The notes under the pieces were generated by a model, which made no database searches, was not told the origin of the DNA, and was given only the letters and a program-made list of their open reading frames with translations. Positions 1 to 8,571 of a stretch of DNA of 64,000 bases are shown one piece after another. This stretch comes from Pseudomonas sp. P8_229. Lineage in GTDB: Bacteria > Pseudomonadota > Gammaproteobacteria > Pseudomonadales > Pseudomonadaceae. The stretch is taken from positions 2,780,001 through 2,844,000 of the forward strand of contig NZ_CP125378.1 in the NCBI RefSeq assembly GCF_034008635.1, written 5' to 3'. Numbering within the stretch: position 1 is the first letter of the stretch; each line of letters begins with the position of its first letter. The position numbers were made by a program, and so were the translations under genes.

Positions 1-743
1 TGCGCTTCATCTTTGCGATCAAGGCGCCAGAGCGAATCGGCAATGTTCAACATCAGTACCGTCCGTTTACCAACGGCCTCAACGCCGCGATAAAACTTCA
101 GCGCCAACTCATCTCTACCGCCCTCGGCCAGATAAAAACCGAGGTCGTTGTAGACCCGAACATTTTGCGCCGGGGGATGGCACGCCATGTAGGACTCTGG
201 ACTTAGAAAGTTCAGGCTCGATTCGATGGACTCTGCGCGGGACTGTGCGGGCTCGATACTTGAGGCATATTTCAGCAAGTCCTTTGGGGACGTCGTCTCT
301 AGGGTGGGAGTGAGCACATCGCCGTCTTCGGAAACCCATTGATTGCCCTTCCACTGACCGACACAAAAAGTCGCCCAACGATCAGCCAGCACGCAACCGG
401 TCTCCATGGAGATCACAACGCAATGCTGTTGCGACTCCAGTTTTTCTTCACCATTTTCGAGCGACAACATGCCGAAGATCACCGGGTCGAGTAACAAGGT
501 TTTCTTGTCAGGACTGAGCATATTGGAGTGCCCATCGGCGCCAATGTCGGCGCCGAATAGCGGGAAGGTTTTGCCGTTGGCGGTGAACCATGCGGTCGCG
601 GAGTTCACACCGGGCATCGTCCATTTTGTTGCTCTAAACGTCACGGTGTGCCCATCGATACCGACTATTGGCGGGTCCTCGGCGAGGACACTTGTGGCGG
701 CCAGAAGGCAGCTGATCATCAACACCCATTTAAGGCTGGCCAT
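1..743 (-). CDS. Exported hypothetical protein with TPR-like C-terminus (partial)
   Basis: An open frame starts at ATG 743 and stays open to the window edge (247 codons visible), so the C-terminus is missing. The product begins with a short hydrophobic signal-like segment ending near Ala-Glu (about residue 20). The middle is not recognised. From about residue 210 there is a helical stretch (VYNDLGFYLAEGGRDELALK) that reads like one or two tetratricopeptide repeats. Its start overlaps the stop of the upstream gene at 730 by 14 bases, so the two are probably translationally coupled. Function is unknown. It belongs to the run of small exported proteins downstream of vgrG. Confidence 0.75.
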   Translation of the reverse strand, partial: MASLKWVLMISCLLAATSVLAEDPPIVGIDGHTVTFRATKWTMPGVNSATAWFTANGKTFPLFGADIGADGHSNMLSPDKKTLLLDPVIFGMLSLENGEEKLESQQHCVVISMETGCVLADRWATFCVGQWKGNQWVSEDGDVLTPTLETTSPKDLLKYASSIEPAQSRAESIESSLNFLSPESYMACHPPAQNVRVYNDLGFYLAEGGRDELALKFYRGVEAVGKRTVLMLNIADSLWRLDRKDEA

Positions 744-1278
744 AGACGATCCTCTTCACCGTCGGGCTTTCTGACATTAACTGTCTCTTCGTAACGCCAT
801 AGGCCTTGATCAACTCTTCCCGAGATCCCTTCAAGCCAAAAGAGCGTTGGTTATTATCGAAGCTGTATTGCTCCAATCGCCCTGCTGTCGAGTAATACCC
901 ATGCCACTCCGCACAGGCACCGCAACCGCCATATCCGCCTATCGAAACAAGACTGCCCTTGGTGCCGTCCACGCAATCCATCGCCACAACAACATTGCTC
1001 AACATCTTCGTCTTCGCACCGTCGGAAGTGAGTTGTGAAACTTTGCTGATATCGCGTCGAAGCACCTTGCTACCGATGTTGATGGTCTGGTCGGAGCAGA
1101 CCGGGATGACGTGGGTTTGCGCACCATCCACCGTCACCGATCGGCAGGACGACACCAACACCACTTCAACACCGCCGCACTGCATGACATCGCGTTGGGT
1201 GTAAGCATCCGTCGGCGCGGCGAAGGCTGGGGAAGAGAAAAACCATGCCAGGCTCCCGGCGAACAAAAGCTGATTCAT
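730..1278 (-). CDS. Exported hypothetical protein
   Basis: 182 residues. The ATG at 1278 is preceded by an AAAGGA ribosome site. The N-terminus (MNQLLFAGSLAWFFSSPAFA) is a clear Sec signal peptide with an AFA cleavage site, so the product should be periplasmic. Several cysteines are present, including a GGYGGCGAC segment near residue 120, which would suit disulfide bonds in the periplasm. No family is recognised. It sits in a tight same-strand series of exported proteins between a T6SS effector module and the window edge. A role as a T6SS immunity-type protein is possible but only by context. Confidence 0.8.
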   Translation of the reverse strand: MNQLLFAGSLAWFFSSPAFAAPTDAYTQRDVMQCGGVEVVLVSSCRSVTVDGAQTHVIPVCSDQTINIGSKVLRRDISKVSQLTSDGAKTKMLSNVVVAMDCVDGTKGSLVSIGGYGGCGACAEWHGYYSTAGRLEQYSFDNNQRSFGLKGSREELIKAYGVTKRQLMSESPTVKRIVYGQP

Positions 1279-1297
1279 TGAGAAATCCTTTTCGCCG

Positions 1298-1669
1298 TTA
1301 GCCGGCCTTTTGTTTTGTCAGGCACTTTGCATAGCCGTCCGCAAACTTGGCGTCGAATGACAACGCCACCGGTTCATCCAACTCGGCCGAGGTGTTGAGC
1401 AATTCGTGGGTAGCCGGGGTGTATTTGATCCAGCCAATCGTGCCGGTGCCGTCGGTGTCGAAAAACAGCTGAGCGCGCACTACTTCACCGTCGTCCTCGT
1501 CGATCAGCAAATTGACCTTGTCTTTGCCGACATAACGAAACGGAAAATCGCTGCTCCTGACAAGCTCAGTAAGGTAGCCGTAGCAACTCCCTTCGCTGGC
1601 AGTCGCGGGCAGTGAATGAGGTAATAGCGAAAGCGCAATCAGCACAGGTCGAATGAAAAACCGGTTCAT
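1298..1669 (-). CDS. Exported hypothetical protein
   Basis: 123 residues from the ATG at 1669. That start is chosen over ATG 1684 because a GAGGAG ribosome site lies at ideal distance before it, within the end of the upstream gene. The N-terminus (MNRFFIRPVLIALSLLPHSLP) is a signal peptide and the mature part carries two cysteines. No domain is recognised. The upstream gene ends at 1674, only 4 bases away, which implies one transcript. Confidence 0.75.
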   Translation of the reverse strand: MNRFFIRPVLIALSLLPHSLPATASEGSCYGYLTELVRSSDFPFRYVGKDKVNLLIDEDDGEVVRAQLFFDTDGTGTIGWIKYTPATHELLNTSAELDEPVALSFDAKFADGYAKCLTKQKAG

Positions 1670-1673
1670 CCAC

Positions 1674-2180
1674 TCACTCCTCATCCATCGGCGACGATTC
1701 CACGTTGGTCATATTCAGCAGCCGAAACTCATTGTTCACAAACTCGTAGTAACGATCCCGGTTGCCGCTTTCCAAAGTATTCCCTTGGGCGTCTTCTTCG
1801 CCGTCGAGCGTGATGCCGGAGACGATGATCATGCGGCTGTCGGGCTGATATGCCATGCCGAACGTGCTGCCGTCGTAAGCATTCGGCAGACCGCCAACAA
1901 CTTCCCCAGTCTGAGCGTCCAGCACTTCGCCGCAAATGGCGCTGCCGCCACAGCCGAGCCTGTGCAGGATGTAATGGCCGGCGAAGTTGACCTTGCCTTT
2001 CAGGGCTTGCACCCGTGCCTGATCCATCATTGGGCTGCTGTTTTCTTGCGGCACCAGCTTATGGTTGGGGCCGGTGAAAACTGGCGTGACGGTGTAATCC
2101 TTGAAGGTTGGATCGGCAGCGAATGCCATGGACGCGGCAGCCAATATCAAGCTGCCGAGAACAATCGAAAATCCTTTCAC
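1674..2180 (-). CDS. Exported hypothetical protein
   Basis: 168 residues starting at GTG 2180, with GGAG about 8 bases upstream. It begins with a signal peptide (MKGFSIVLGSLILAAASMAFA). The mature protein contains a Gly/Cys-rich core (HYILHRLGCGGSAICGEVLD) around residues 70-90, a conserved-looking block that I recall from uncharacterised pseudomonad proteins, and it ends in an acidic tail. Function is unknown. It lies in the exported-protein array downstream of vgrG and is followed at once by another exported protein. Confidence 0.75.
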   Translation of the reverse strand: MKGFSIVLGSLILAAASMAFAADPTFKDYTVTPVFTGPNHKLVPQENSSPMMDQARVQALKGKVNFAGHYILHRLGCGGSAICGEVLDAQTGEVVGGLPNAYDGSTFGMAYQPDSRMIIVSGITLDGEEDAQGNTLESGNRDRYYEFVNNEFRLLNMTNVESSPMDEE

Positions 2181-2215
2181 GTAGTAACTCCGTAAATGCC
2201 GTGGGGACCGTCGGC

Positions 2216-2725
2216 TTACTCAGCCTGCCCTTCGTAACGCTGTGTCTGCGGGTCGAATTGCCACAGATGTGGCCGGGTCGTGGCCTTTTCACCCTTGTAG
2301 CGAATCCGCCCGCGCTTGTCCCTGATGTAGGAGTAGATCTCGATGTCCTTGAACTCACCTCCCCCCTTGGCTGGGCCGTCCAGAACTTTGACCCCGGCGA
2401 AGTAACCGCCGCCCGAATACCTCAAATAACCACGGCACTGGATCAGGAAGGCGAATGTGCTATCCATTGATGAGCCAATGCCGACGCGGGAATTGAAGAT
2501 GAAGTCTTCGATGCCATCGCCATTTAGATCGCCGCGAAAAACCACGTGGCCCGGATCGATAGAAAACTCTTTTCCATCGAGACTGGAAAGTATGTCTTCC
2601 GGATGTTCACTGCTCTGCGACCATTGCGATAAGAAATATTTTGAGTCAGCTTCCTGATTGCAAACACTTGCCGCCATAACCGCTATCGGGAACCAGCTCA
2701 CACATAACACCAGCAATCGTTTCAC
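2216..2725 (-). CDS. Exported protein, paralogue of the candidate T6SS immunity protein
   Basis: 169 residues, GTG start at 2725. The GTGA overlaps the stop of the preceding hydrolase-fusion gene, so translation is coupled. It has a signal peptide (MKRLLVLCVSWFPIAVMAAS). It aligns over its whole length with the product of 9,148-9,651: shared blocks are FLSQW, DLNGDGI-D-IF, IQCRG-LR, GG-YFA-V-VL, KDI-I-SY-RDK and a terminal YEG. DLNGDGIED is an FG-GAP/EF-hand-like acidic loop that could bind calcium. The 9,148 copy sits next to a candidate peptidoglycan-targeting effector, so this may be an orphan or spare immunity protein; that role is inferred. Confidence 0.8.
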   Translation of the reverse strand: MKRLLVLCVSWFPIAVMAASVCNQEADSKYFLSQWSQSSEHPEDILSSLDGKEFSIDPGHVVFRGDLNGDGIEDFIFNSRVGIGSSMDSTFAFLIQCRGYLRYSGGGYFAGVKVLDGPAKGGGEFKDIEIYSYIRDKRGRIRYKGEKATTRPHLWQFDPQTQRYEGQAE

Positions 2726-5172
2726 TTCGTATCCTTCGAATTGATCAACTCCAACCCACCATCCCGATACAACACCTCACACCCCACCCACGCCGGATCT
2801 ACCTGCGGCATCACCGCCGACGGCTTACGCAACTCGCGCAACAACGTCGAGCCATGCGACAAGCGCCCGCCCATTCGCGCAATCACCGCCTGCGCCGCTT
2901 GATAGTGCGCATGCCGCCCCGGATCGAGGGTGTCTTCGAGCAGGATGTCGGCGCCGAGGATGCCTTGCACCTGCCCCGGATAAATCATGAACCCGGTGGC
3001 CTGCTCCGCACCTTCGCGACCGTCCTGCCAAAAACTGCCATCGCGGGTGCGCACGTCGGGATGCGGCGCGAACCAATGCTCGCGGTCCGCCAGTGGCATG
3101 GCGTGATGAAGCCGGAAGAAGATGCGCATCAGGTTGTCGCGGTACCACTCGCGTACTTGCAGGTAGTAACCGCGCAGGCCCGGCAGGCCGGTCGAATGCG
3201 CGAGGCGGATCAGCCCTGACCATTGCGGGAATGGCTGTAGCGGCAGCTCAGTCGCCGTAGGTCGAGGCGTAGCGGGATCGGTTTCCCATGGCAGACGATG
3301 CGGACTGTTTTCAAGGTTGTCGTAAGCCGTCGGCGGGCGTCCGAGCCAATCGCCGCCGCTGCTGGCCAGCGCTGTAGCGATGCAAAGATTGCCTTGCACC
3401 ACGAACACGTAAAACCGGGTGAACCAGTCCGCGAGTTGTTGGCCATCGGCACCTTGGGCGACGAGTTCGGCCAGCTCCCGATCGAAGCGCTGCAAACCAT
3501 TTTCAAGGTTCAGCAAATGGCTGCGAGCCTTGCGTTGCATGCGCAAAAACAGCGGCAACGAACGCAACATCTTCAGTGGCTGCCACGGCAAATGCGGCGT
3601 CGCACCACCGACTTCACCGGCGTAGTTGCTGGCGCTGATGCCCCAGTCGGCCAGCCGGGCGAGAAACAGATCATTGTTGATATAGGACGCGCCGCCGAAC
3701 ACTGCGGTGAACGGCTCGTTGTCCTGCAACACCCGCGCATCCCAACGCGCCATGATCGCCGGGATACTCGCTGCCGCGCGGCGCTGGGCGTATTCCACCA
3801 GCACGCTCGGTTGCGGCGGCAGGATCTCGGCGATGTTGGCGGCGGTCAGGTGGCGGCGCCAGCCGTAGTCGCTGATCGGCCGGTATTGCAGCAGCCACAG
3901 TTGCGCACCGTCCCAGGCCCATTCGACGTCGCCGGGCACATAGTGAAAAACGCGCAGCACGTCTTGCAGAAACTGCCACAGCAACAGTTCGGTCAAACCG
4001 TGCGTGGCGGTAAATGCACCGCTGCGCCAGGCCTCGCCAACCCGCGACAGAGTGGCCCGCGAAGGGCTGACGTGACCATCGGCCAACGACTCCAGATGGC
4101 CTTCCACCCATTCCAGTTCAACTGACAAATGCCGGACAAACGCGATCCCGGAAACCACCGGCGTGATAAAGCGCTGCACCACCACTTCCTCGACGCCTTC
4201 GGCGGTCAATTCGGCGATGCGCGTCGGCACGTTGGCGCGCGGCTCGCGCAGGTAAGTGGTGCTCAGACCGGCATTCGCCGAGTCAGCCTGATCCTCGCCA
4301 TAGCTGGAGGAACGCACCGCCCAGGTCACGTCGGGTTGCGCGGCGAGAAAGGCTGACAGACGCGGATCATCGCAATCGTTGAGGTTCAGCGCCGCCGGCA
4401 CCGGTTGCCGGGCCAACTCCGCCAGACGCAAACGGCCGCCCTTGGTGTGCGCGACAAAACCACGCTCGCCGGACTCCAGCCACGCGGCAAATTCAGCCGG
4501 CGCGTCGATCCACGGGTAATGGCCCCAACCGGGTTTCAGGCTGATGGTCAGATCAGCGCGGGCGAGAATCGCCGACCACGCCGCCGCTTGCTCGATGCCG
4601 AGCACCGCGTCCTGATCGCCCCAGACCAACTCGACCGGATCGGTGATCCACTCCAGCAGCGGCAGCGCGGTGTCGGCCCGCACCAGATCCCAATGCGGCA
4701 CAAACGCCCGACAGCGAGCATAACCGGCGCCCATGCGCTGGTACTGCGCGGGCGTCCAGGTCTGATTGGAAAACTTGCGCGCGAACAGCGTCGGTTTGTT
4801 CGCCAGCAGCCAGTGAATGGTCTTGCGGATCGGCAGTGGCGACATCAGTGCCGGCAACCGCCGCTGCCACAAAAACGCACCGACCGGGGCCAACAAAACA
4901 CTGCGGGAAAAGTGTCCGGGCCGACGCTGCAACGCGTGCAGCACCAGCAACCCGTTGACCCCGACCGCCATGATCGCGCTGCCCTTCTGCGTCATCGCCA
5001 GCAAGGTCTGCGCGTAGTCCGCCAGATCCTCGCAGGGTGGCAGCGGATTGGCGCCGAAGCCCGGCAACTCCAGCGGCACCACGTCGTAGCGCTGGAAGTG
5101 CGGCAGCGCGTCATCCCACCAATCGGCGGCGCTGCCGTTGCCGGCCAGCAGGTACATCAAGGGCTTGCTCAT
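2722..5172 (-). CDS. Alpha/beta-hydrolase fold fused to PEP-utilising ATP-grasp/swivel-like domains
   Basis: 816 residues, ATG 5172. Residues 1-235 read as an alpha/beta-hydrolase. The usual Asp (D188 in WGDQD) and His (H218 in GWGHYPW) are present, but the nucleophile elbow is G-V-N-G with Asn73 where Ser is expected. Residues about 280-445 carry an ATP-binding signature like that of PEP/pyruvate-dikinase and rifampicin-phosphotransferase enzymes (AVRSSSYGEDQADSANAG). The C-terminal 80 residues contain GGRLSHGSTLLREL with His773, matching the phospho-His swivelling domain. The gene lies 9 bases after an epimerase gene and overlaps the next gene. Substrate is unknown; the hydrolase half may be non-catalytic or may act as a binding domain. 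Confidence 0.75.
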   Translation of the reverse strand: MSKPLMYLLAGNGSAADWWDDALPHFQRYDVVPLELPGFGANPLPPCEDLADYAQTLLAMTQKGSAIMAVGVNGLLVLHALQRRPGHFSRSVLLAPVGAFLWQRRLPALMSPLPIRKTIHWLLANKPTLFARKFSNQTWTPAQYQRMGAGYARCRAFVPHWDLVRADTALPLLEWITDPVELVWGDQDAVLGIEQAAAWSAILARADLTISLKPGWGHYPWIDAPAEFAAWLESGERGFVAHTKGGRLRLAELARQPVPAALNLNDCDDPRLSAFLAAQPDVTWAVRSSSYGEDQADSANAGLSTTYLREPRANVPTRIAELTAEGVEEVVVQRFITPVVSGIAFVRHLSVELEWVEGHLESLADGHVSPSRATLSRVGEAWRSGAFTATHGLTELLLWQFLQDVLRVFHYVPGDVEWAWDGAQLWLLQYRPISDYGWRRHLTAANIAEILPPQPSVLVEYAQRRAAASIPAIMARWDARVLQDNEPFTAVFGGASYINNDLFLARLADWGISASNYAGEVGGATPHLPWQPLKMLRSLPLFLRMQRKARSHLLNLENGLQRFDRELAELVAQGADGQQLADWFTRFYVFVVQGNLCIATALASSGGDWLGRPPTAYDNLENSPHRLPWETDPATPRPTATELPLQPFPQWSGLIRLAHSTGLPGLRGYYLQVREWYRDNLMRIFFRLHHAMPLADREHWFAPHPDVRTRDGSFWQDGREGAEQATGFMIYPGQVQGILGADILLEDTLDPGRHAHYQAAQAVIARMGGRLSHGSTLLRELRKPSAVMPQVDPAWVGCEVLYRDGGLELINSKDTK

Positions 5173-5181
5173 GAGCGATCC

Positions 5182-6576
5182 TCAGGTCAGATCGCGCAGA
5201 GCGGCGTCGAGGGTTGGATAGCGGAATGTGTAACCGGCCTCGGTCAAACGCTGCGGCTCCACGCGCTGACCGTCGAAGAACAACTGCGCCATCTCCCCCG
5301 CCATTGCACGCACTGGCGCGGCGGGAATGTGCAACCACACCGGACGCTTGAGGACCTTGCCGGCCTGCTCGGCGAACGCTGACTGACTGACCGTTTCGGG
5401 CGCGACCATGTTGTAGGTGCCGCGCAGACTGTCGTCGTTGAACGCCCGCGCGATCACCTGAATCACATCGTCGCGGTGCACCCAGCTCATGATCTGCTGA
5501 CCGTCGCCCATCCGCCCGCCGAAACCCAGCCGGAACGGAATCAGCAACGGCGTCAACGCACCGCCCGGGCCGAACACCACACCGAGACGTAGCACCACCT
5601 GACGCACGCCGAACTCGGTGGCCGGTTGCGCGGCGATTTCCCAACGCGCGCAGAGTTCGGCCATGAAACCGTCGCCCTTGCTGGCGTGTTCGTCGAGGCT
5701 TTCGCTGGCATCACGCACGCCGTAGAAACCGATGGCCGAGGCTTGAATCCACAGTGCTGGTTTGTGCTTGGTGTTCCTCAGCCAAGTCATCAACGCTTCG
5801 GTGGTGCCGACTCGGCTGGCGAGCAGTTGCGCCTGACGCTTGGGAGTCCAGCGCGGGCCGGCGACGGGTGCGCCGGCGAGATTGATCACTACGTCGAAGG
5901 TGTCGTCGTGGCTGAGTTCGCTGAGCGAATGCACGCAGCGGACGCGGCCGTTGAATAGATTGGCCGCGCTCAACGGATCGCGCGTGAGGACGCTGACCGA
6001 ATGGCCGGCGTCTAGCAGTTGGTTGACCAAGGCTTCGCCGATGAACCCGGTGCCGCCGGTGATCAGCACGCGTTTGAAAGCGCCACCAGCAAACGGGTTG
6101 GACAGGCCCGTTGTCTTTACTGCAGGAGACTTCCGGCGGTCATGGCGATAAAGCCAAACCAACGGCGGCACCAACACCAGCAATGCAAAACCGTCGAGCC
6201 ACAGGTGCGACCAGACCTGTTGTTGCGCAGACAGCCACATGTCCTGCGGCGCCCATAACAGGATGCCGGCGATCAACCAGCCCCACACTGCCGGGGCTTT
6301 CAAGCGATTGCCCAGGTGCACCAGCGCGAGCATGTACAGCGAATAACTTTGCAGCGTCGCGCCGAACAGCGCGAGCCACCAGACCTGTTGTTCGTGGCCG
6401 GCGGCGGGTACTGCGTCGGCGCCCCAGAATGCCAATTCGAGAACTTGCAGATAGCCGTCGAGTAAACCGGAATGCCCGGCCCAGGTCAGGGTGAGTCCGG
6501 CGAGTATGTGCACGACTGCGGCGGCGTATAGCCAGAGCACTAACGCGGGGCGAAGGGAGATCGAGGGGGCTGGCAT
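5182..6576 (-). CDS. TIGR01777-type NAD(P)-dependent epimerase/SDR with N-terminal membrane domain
   Basis: 464 residues from ATG 6576; an AGGA sits about 7 bases before it, whereas for ATG 6594 the AAGGA is directly adjacent. Residues 1-150 contain about four hydrophobic helices (for example VLWLYAAAVVHILAGLTLTW), a DoxX-like membrane module. From about residue 165 there is a Rossmann fold: RVLITGGTGFIGEALVNQLL, then NLAGAPV and ASAIGFYG, typical of the YfcH/SulA-related epimerases. The product is likely an inner-membrane-anchored oxidoreductase or epimerase with unknown substrate. It heads a unit with the hydrolase fusion downstream. Confidence 0.85.
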   Translation of the reverse strand: MPAPSISLRPALVLWLYAAAVVHILAGLTLTWAGHSGLLDGYLQVLELAFWGADAVPAAGHEQQVWWLALFGATLQSYSLYMLALVHLGNRLKAPAVWGWLIAGILLWAPQDMWLSAQQQVWSHLWLDGFALLVLVPPLVWLYRHDRRKSPAVKTTGLSNPFAGGAFKRVLITGGTGFIGEALVNQLLDAGHSVSVLTRDPLSAANLFNGRVRCVHSLSELSHDDTFDVVINLAGAPVAGPRWTPKRQAQLLASRVGTTEALMTWLRNTKHKPALWIQASAIGFYGVRDASESLDEHASKGDGFMAELCARWEIAAQPATEFGVRQVVLRLGVVFGPGGALTPLLIPFRLGFGGRMGDGQQIMSWVHRDDVIQVIARAFNDDSLRGTYNMVAPETVSQSAFAEQAGKVLKRPVWLHIPAAPVRAMAGEMAQLFFDGQRVEPQRLTEAGYTFRYPTLDAALRDLT

Positions 6577-6715
6577 TCCGTGTCCTGAGCGCATTCCTTG
6601 GGGGTGGGGAGTTTAAAGGAAAATCGCAGTCGTCAGATGCTCAAGTATTAAACGTTTAAGCGTGAGGGATTCAGGCAAAACTCCTGCAAAACCGCCTCAA
6701 ACATGCCCTCGAAAT

Positions 6716-8080
6716 TCAAATGCAGTGGCTGGCTTTGATCGGCGCTGTGCCTGACGATCCCAATCGCCCCACGTTGAAGAGGCCCAACTGATTACCTTTG
6801 TCAGCCGCCATCTGATAACAGGCTAACGCTCGGGACATATCCTTCGTTCCAAGCTCCCCACCTTCAAAGGTCGAGGCCAGATAATTCATCGCGTCTGTGG
6901 AACCCATGGTGATCGCCCGAATGACCTGCTCTTTTGCCTGCTCGGGATGGAGGCAAGGGCCGTTATAGTCGGTGGAGTTTCCGACACAAAAAAACGTGGC
7001 ATAGGCCAACGCGCCACTCGGTATTTTCGAGGCTGCTTTGAACAGCGCCTCAACCTTCGAGGTTTCCAACTGAGACGCCATTTGCGAAAGGCTTAGGCTT
7101 GCCGCCGACAGGCTCGCCTGTGCGTCACCCGATTCTGCAGCACACACAAAATTTTCCAGCGACGCTTCAATCAACTCCACCGTCAGCGGGTATTGCTCAA
7201 GAAACCCCAGCCCACCTAGCGCTTCGGCACGCTGATAACAGAAGTTCTCGGCGCGGCTCATTCCCGGGTTCTCTGTTGCGACAAGATCCTTCTCACTGAT
7301 CGACCAATCCTCAATCCCCTCAAGCACCCAGCACGCCTGACGAGAGAAGTTGAAGATTTTTACATTGCTGTTGCCCGCCCGCTTATCGACCACGTTGACG
7401 TGACTGTCGTCGACCTCTTCAATCTCGACTCCAGGTGTCTTGCCGGGTGTGACGGCAGCCATCAGCGGGTAGGTGAAGGAAGCACCGCTGACGCCCGAGG
7501 TCGAAGGCTCAAAGGTACTACGGTCCTTGCCAGCAACCGGCTTCAACACAAGCGACTTGACCGTCATCGCAGTGAGACGGCGTTGTGATTCACTGCTGGC
7601 GGAAAATGCTGTCAGGAAAGCAGGGAATTCCTCCGAAGGACAAGCGCCGTTGGCCGGCGCTGTCGAAGTGCTCTTGTCAGGTGCAAGAGCAGGGACAATC
7701 TTGTCCAGATACGCCGAGCGCTCGCGGCTCATTCTGGCGATGCACGAGTTGACCGCAATCACATGCGCCGGCATCCCCGTCTCGATCTCGAATGCCTCCA
7801 ACGGACAATTCGCATCGCGCAATTTCAGCCACGCACGTTGCGACTCTTTAACCTTCGCCGCGTACTCCGCGCCCAATGCCGGATCCGCTCGATAATCAGA
7901 CTCAAGCCGCGCCATCAATTGCTTATAGCTGACGTTCAACTGCGTATCGGCAGCCTTCTTCGCCGCCTCGGAGCAGGGCACCATTTCCAGGCTTGAGGTG
8001 ACATGGCTGCAGTCATCCTGCGCGTACACTGCTGAAACAGGCAGCAGCACGGCCAGCAGGGTAAAAACAAAACGTTTCAC
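6716..8080 (-). CDS. Exported LprI-like (DUF1311) protein with Sel1-like C-terminus
   Basis: 454 residues. The start is GTG 8080, preceded by AAGGAAG six bases away; the longer frame from 8134 overlaps the upstream gene and lacks a ribosome site. There is a signal peptide (KRFVFTLLAVLLPVSAVYAQ). Residues about 22-130 match the LprI/DUF1311 pattern, with paired Cys and a W-L-K-L-R-D-A-N-C motif; this family is named for a lysozyme inhibitor. The C-terminus has Sel1-type repeats (DAMNYLASTFEGGELGTKD, ALACYQMAADKGNQLGLFNV) but stops abruptly inside a repeat, so it may be truncated. Proximity to a peptidoglycan-directed T6SS module makes a protective role attractive but unproven. Confidence 0.75.
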   Translation of the reverse strand: MKRFVFTLLAVLLPVSAVYAQDDCSHVTSSLEMVPCSEAAKKAADTQLNVSYKQLMARLESDYRADPALGAEYAAKVKESQRAWLKLRDANCPLEAFEIETGMPAHVIAVNSCIARMSRERSAYLDKIVPALAPDKSTSTAPANGACPSEEFPAFLTAFSASSESQRRLTAMTVKSLVLKPVAGKDRSTFEPSTSGVSGASFTYPLMAAVTPGKTPGVEIEEVDDSHVNVVDKRAGNSNVKIFNFSRQACWVLEGIEDWSISEKDLVATENPGMSRAENFCYQRAEALGGLGFLEQYPLTVELIEASLENFVCAAESGDAQASLSAASLSLSQMASQLETSKVEALFKAASKIPSGALAYATFFCVGNSTDYNGPCLHPEQAKEQVIRAITMGSTDAMNYLASTFEGGELGTKDMSRALACYQMAADKGNQLGLFNVGRLGSSGTAPIKASHCI

Positions 8081-8100
8081 TGTGTTCTTCCTTGAGTCAT

Positions 8101-8562
8101 TCAGGCTTTGCGTTTGGTGAATCGGGTGATGCATTGCTTGGGTATGTTCATTTCCCAGTAGGTGCTGAGCAACGCTTTGCGTTTTTTATCGACGCGCAGG
8201 TTAACGAAGCCATCGCCGCAGTCCGGCTGCAACTCTTCGAACGTGCCGGTTTTCGCTTGATAAACGAACACTCGGTAGTAATCGTAAGTACCCATACCGT
8301 CATCAAGCTGCCAGACCGCGAAATCCTTGGCGCCGTCAAAATTGAAATCATCGACCTGCGCATGGAGTTCGTTTTCAGCTTGAAAATCGATTGTCCGCGA
8401 CTCGTTATGCGTTTCGCTTTTAACCGCGACGTTCAGCGTGGAGCCTTCGAGAACCAACGTCGCCTCGACGCCTTTGGTTGGGCTGAACGTAGTGGTTTCG
8501 GCCAACACCGGCATCGTCCACAGCAGGCCGAGCAGTGATACTGCTAGAGTTTTTGATCTCAT
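8101..8562 (-). CDS. Exported XAC2610-like hypothetical protein
   Basis: 153 residues, ATG 8562, with a signal peptide (MRSKTLAVSLLGLLWTMPVLA). The segment DDFNFDGAKDFAVWQLDDG near residues 70-90, followed by YYRVFVY, resembles the calcium-loop/beta-propeller-like motif of XAC2610-type exported proteins. Spacing to the upstream gene is 9 bases and the GTG of the next gene follows within 20 bases, so it is part of one transcript. Function is unknown. Confidence 0.75.
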   Translation of the reverse strand: MRSKTLAVSLLGLLWTMPVLAETTTFSPTKGVEATLVLEGSTLNVAVKSETHNESRTIDFQAENELHAQVDDFNFDGAKDFAVWQLDDGMGTYDYYRVFVYQAKTGTFEELQPDCGDGFVNLRVDKKRKALLSTYWEMNIPKQCITRFTKRKA

Positions 8563-8571
8563 GTGCGCGCC

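Noticed and set aside
6640-6715. Shifted frame after the LprI/Sel1 gene that stays open to about 6,653
   Set aside because: The extra residues do not continue the Sel1 pattern, so there is no evidence that a frameshift correction would restore a longer protein; simple truncation is likelier.
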